From UBA2942 sp045127535 (GTDB taxonomy: Bacteria > Bacillota > Clostridia > Lachnospirales > Lachnospiraceae), in contig JBGVQN010000004.1 of assembly GCA_045127535.1 (NCBI GenBank), forward strand, positions 1 through 51,781: a DNA stretch of 51,781 nucleotides, written 5' to 3'. A model generated the notes under the pieces. That model did not search any database. It was given only the letters and a program-made list of their open reading frames with translations, and had not been told where the DNA came from. Within the stretch, counting starts at the first letter, position 1, and every line of letters begins with the position of its first letter. Position numbers and translations under genes: made by a program. Shown here in pieces: positions 51,637 to 51,781 of the stretch.

Positions 51637-51722
51637 AAAAATGTAAATGGCAAGTACTTTTCCATAAATTTTGGCAATTATTTTTCCATAATTACCGGCA
51701 TTTTATTTTCCATATTTTTTAA
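51633..51722 (+). CDS. Possible 29-residue peptide overlapping the TetR stop
   Basis: An ATG inside the TetR stop codon (ATGA) opens a 29-codon frame after AAGGAGG (51622-51628). The product is small and hydrophobic, rich in Phe, His and Trp, with a repeated LFH/LFFH/FIFH element that follows the DNA repeat TTTTCCATA (three times, about 24-25 bases apart). It may be a real membrane peptide or only repeat DNA. I give it low confidence. Confidence 0.3.
   Translation: MKKCKWQVLFHKFWQLFFHNYRHFIFHIF
51656..51715 (-). repeat. Three spaced TTTTCCATA repeats at the window end
   Basis: TTTTCCATA occurs near 51659, 51683 and 51707, with GGCA or GGCAT between the copies at about 24-25 base steps. On the - strand each reads TATGGAAAA. 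The regular spacing recalls binding sites on one face of the helix. A hairpin CCCCACGG/CCGTGGG follows at 51724-51743. Confidence 0.6.
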
Positions 51723-51723
51723 T

Positions 51724-51743
51724 CCCCACGGACTGCTCCGTGG
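51724..51743 (+). terminator. Hairpin after the TetR unit
   Basis: CCCACGG pairs with CCGTGGG across a 5-6 base loop, with a T-rich stretch a little downstream. It probably ends the TetR transcript. Confidence 0.5.
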
Positions 51744-51781
51744 GAGTGCTGTTTATTGAAATGGTAATTCTTCGTTTTCGT

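Noticed and set aside
1..51781. CRISPR array, tRNA or rRNA gene
   Set aside because: No regularly spaced repeats of the CRISPR length range, and no cloverleaf or rRNA core sequence was seen. The repeats in this window are palindromic and scattered.

Overview
The window looks like chromosomal DNA from a Gram-positive, low-to-moderate GC gut anaerobe of the Clostridia, most likely family Lachnospiraceae. The reasons are the gene content (pyruvate phosphate dikinase, RNase J, single-chain glycyl-tRNA synthetase, IreB, DUF1292, DUF4250, DegV, XpaC/TelA), strong AGGAGG-type ribosome binding sites, and GTG/TTG starts. The genus cannot be fixed from the sequence alone. Almost all genes are on the + strand. 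No tRNA or rRNA gene, CRISPR array, prophage structural gene or transposase was found.

Layout. 1-7330: a HAD phosphatase, uvrA, an RlmI-type rRNA methyltransferase and a lipoprotein DD-carboxypeptidase. 7417-11733: prmA, rsmE, a cysteine desulfurase and thiI, i.e. ribosome and tRNA modification. An HPr-like gene without the phosphorylatable histidine lies on the - strand (11938-12171). 12512-19607: mtaB, then ireB-ruvX-DUF1292, RNase J, a truncated MltG-like protein, a TrmR-type methyltransferase and a U32 protein; this resembles the Bacillus yrzL-yrrK-yrzB-yrrLMNO block. 19622-27889: a YdcF protein, an M16 peptidase, era, recO, a lipoprotein and glyS. 28130-35045: a MATE exporter, an ArsR regulator with DUF4250 (- strand), ppdK, plsC and degV. 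35609-41595: ilvE and a polyamine ABC transporter operon (potD, a PII-like gene, potA, potB, potC). 41903-44548: aroE (- strand) opposite aroD-aroK. 44699-47675: xpaC-telA and an orphan FakA C-terminal-like domain. 47747-49307 (- strand): a RelE/Phd toxin-antitoxin pair and an SDR oxidoreductase. 49310-51781 is more AT-rich and accessory in character: a zinc-ribbon, membrane-anchored protein with three Ltp repeats, and a TetR regulator with an odd start.

The most unusual signal is not a protein. At least four intergenic places (1-95, 26152-26470, 35286-35529, 41598-41893) carry a composite hairpin element, and a decayed relative lies at about 4019-4331. Each complete copy has long self-complementary outer arms of mostly locus-specific sequence, a conserved two-part core (left half around GCAGGACTCTTGAAAACG, right half around CGTTTTCACCGAAGCGAGAG followed by GTCCTGC), and an inner hairpin of different sequence between the core halves. 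The core halves pair with an asymmetric bulge that can fold into a small GC-GAGA-GC hairpin. At 47283-47393 there is a hairpin whose arms resemble those of the 26 kb and 35 kb copies but which lacks the core, like an empty or ancestral site. A separate hairpin with a different core is at 24458-24578. No gene in the window obviously mobilises or uses these elements. They may be a non-autonomous mobile palindrome, a structured RNA, or both.
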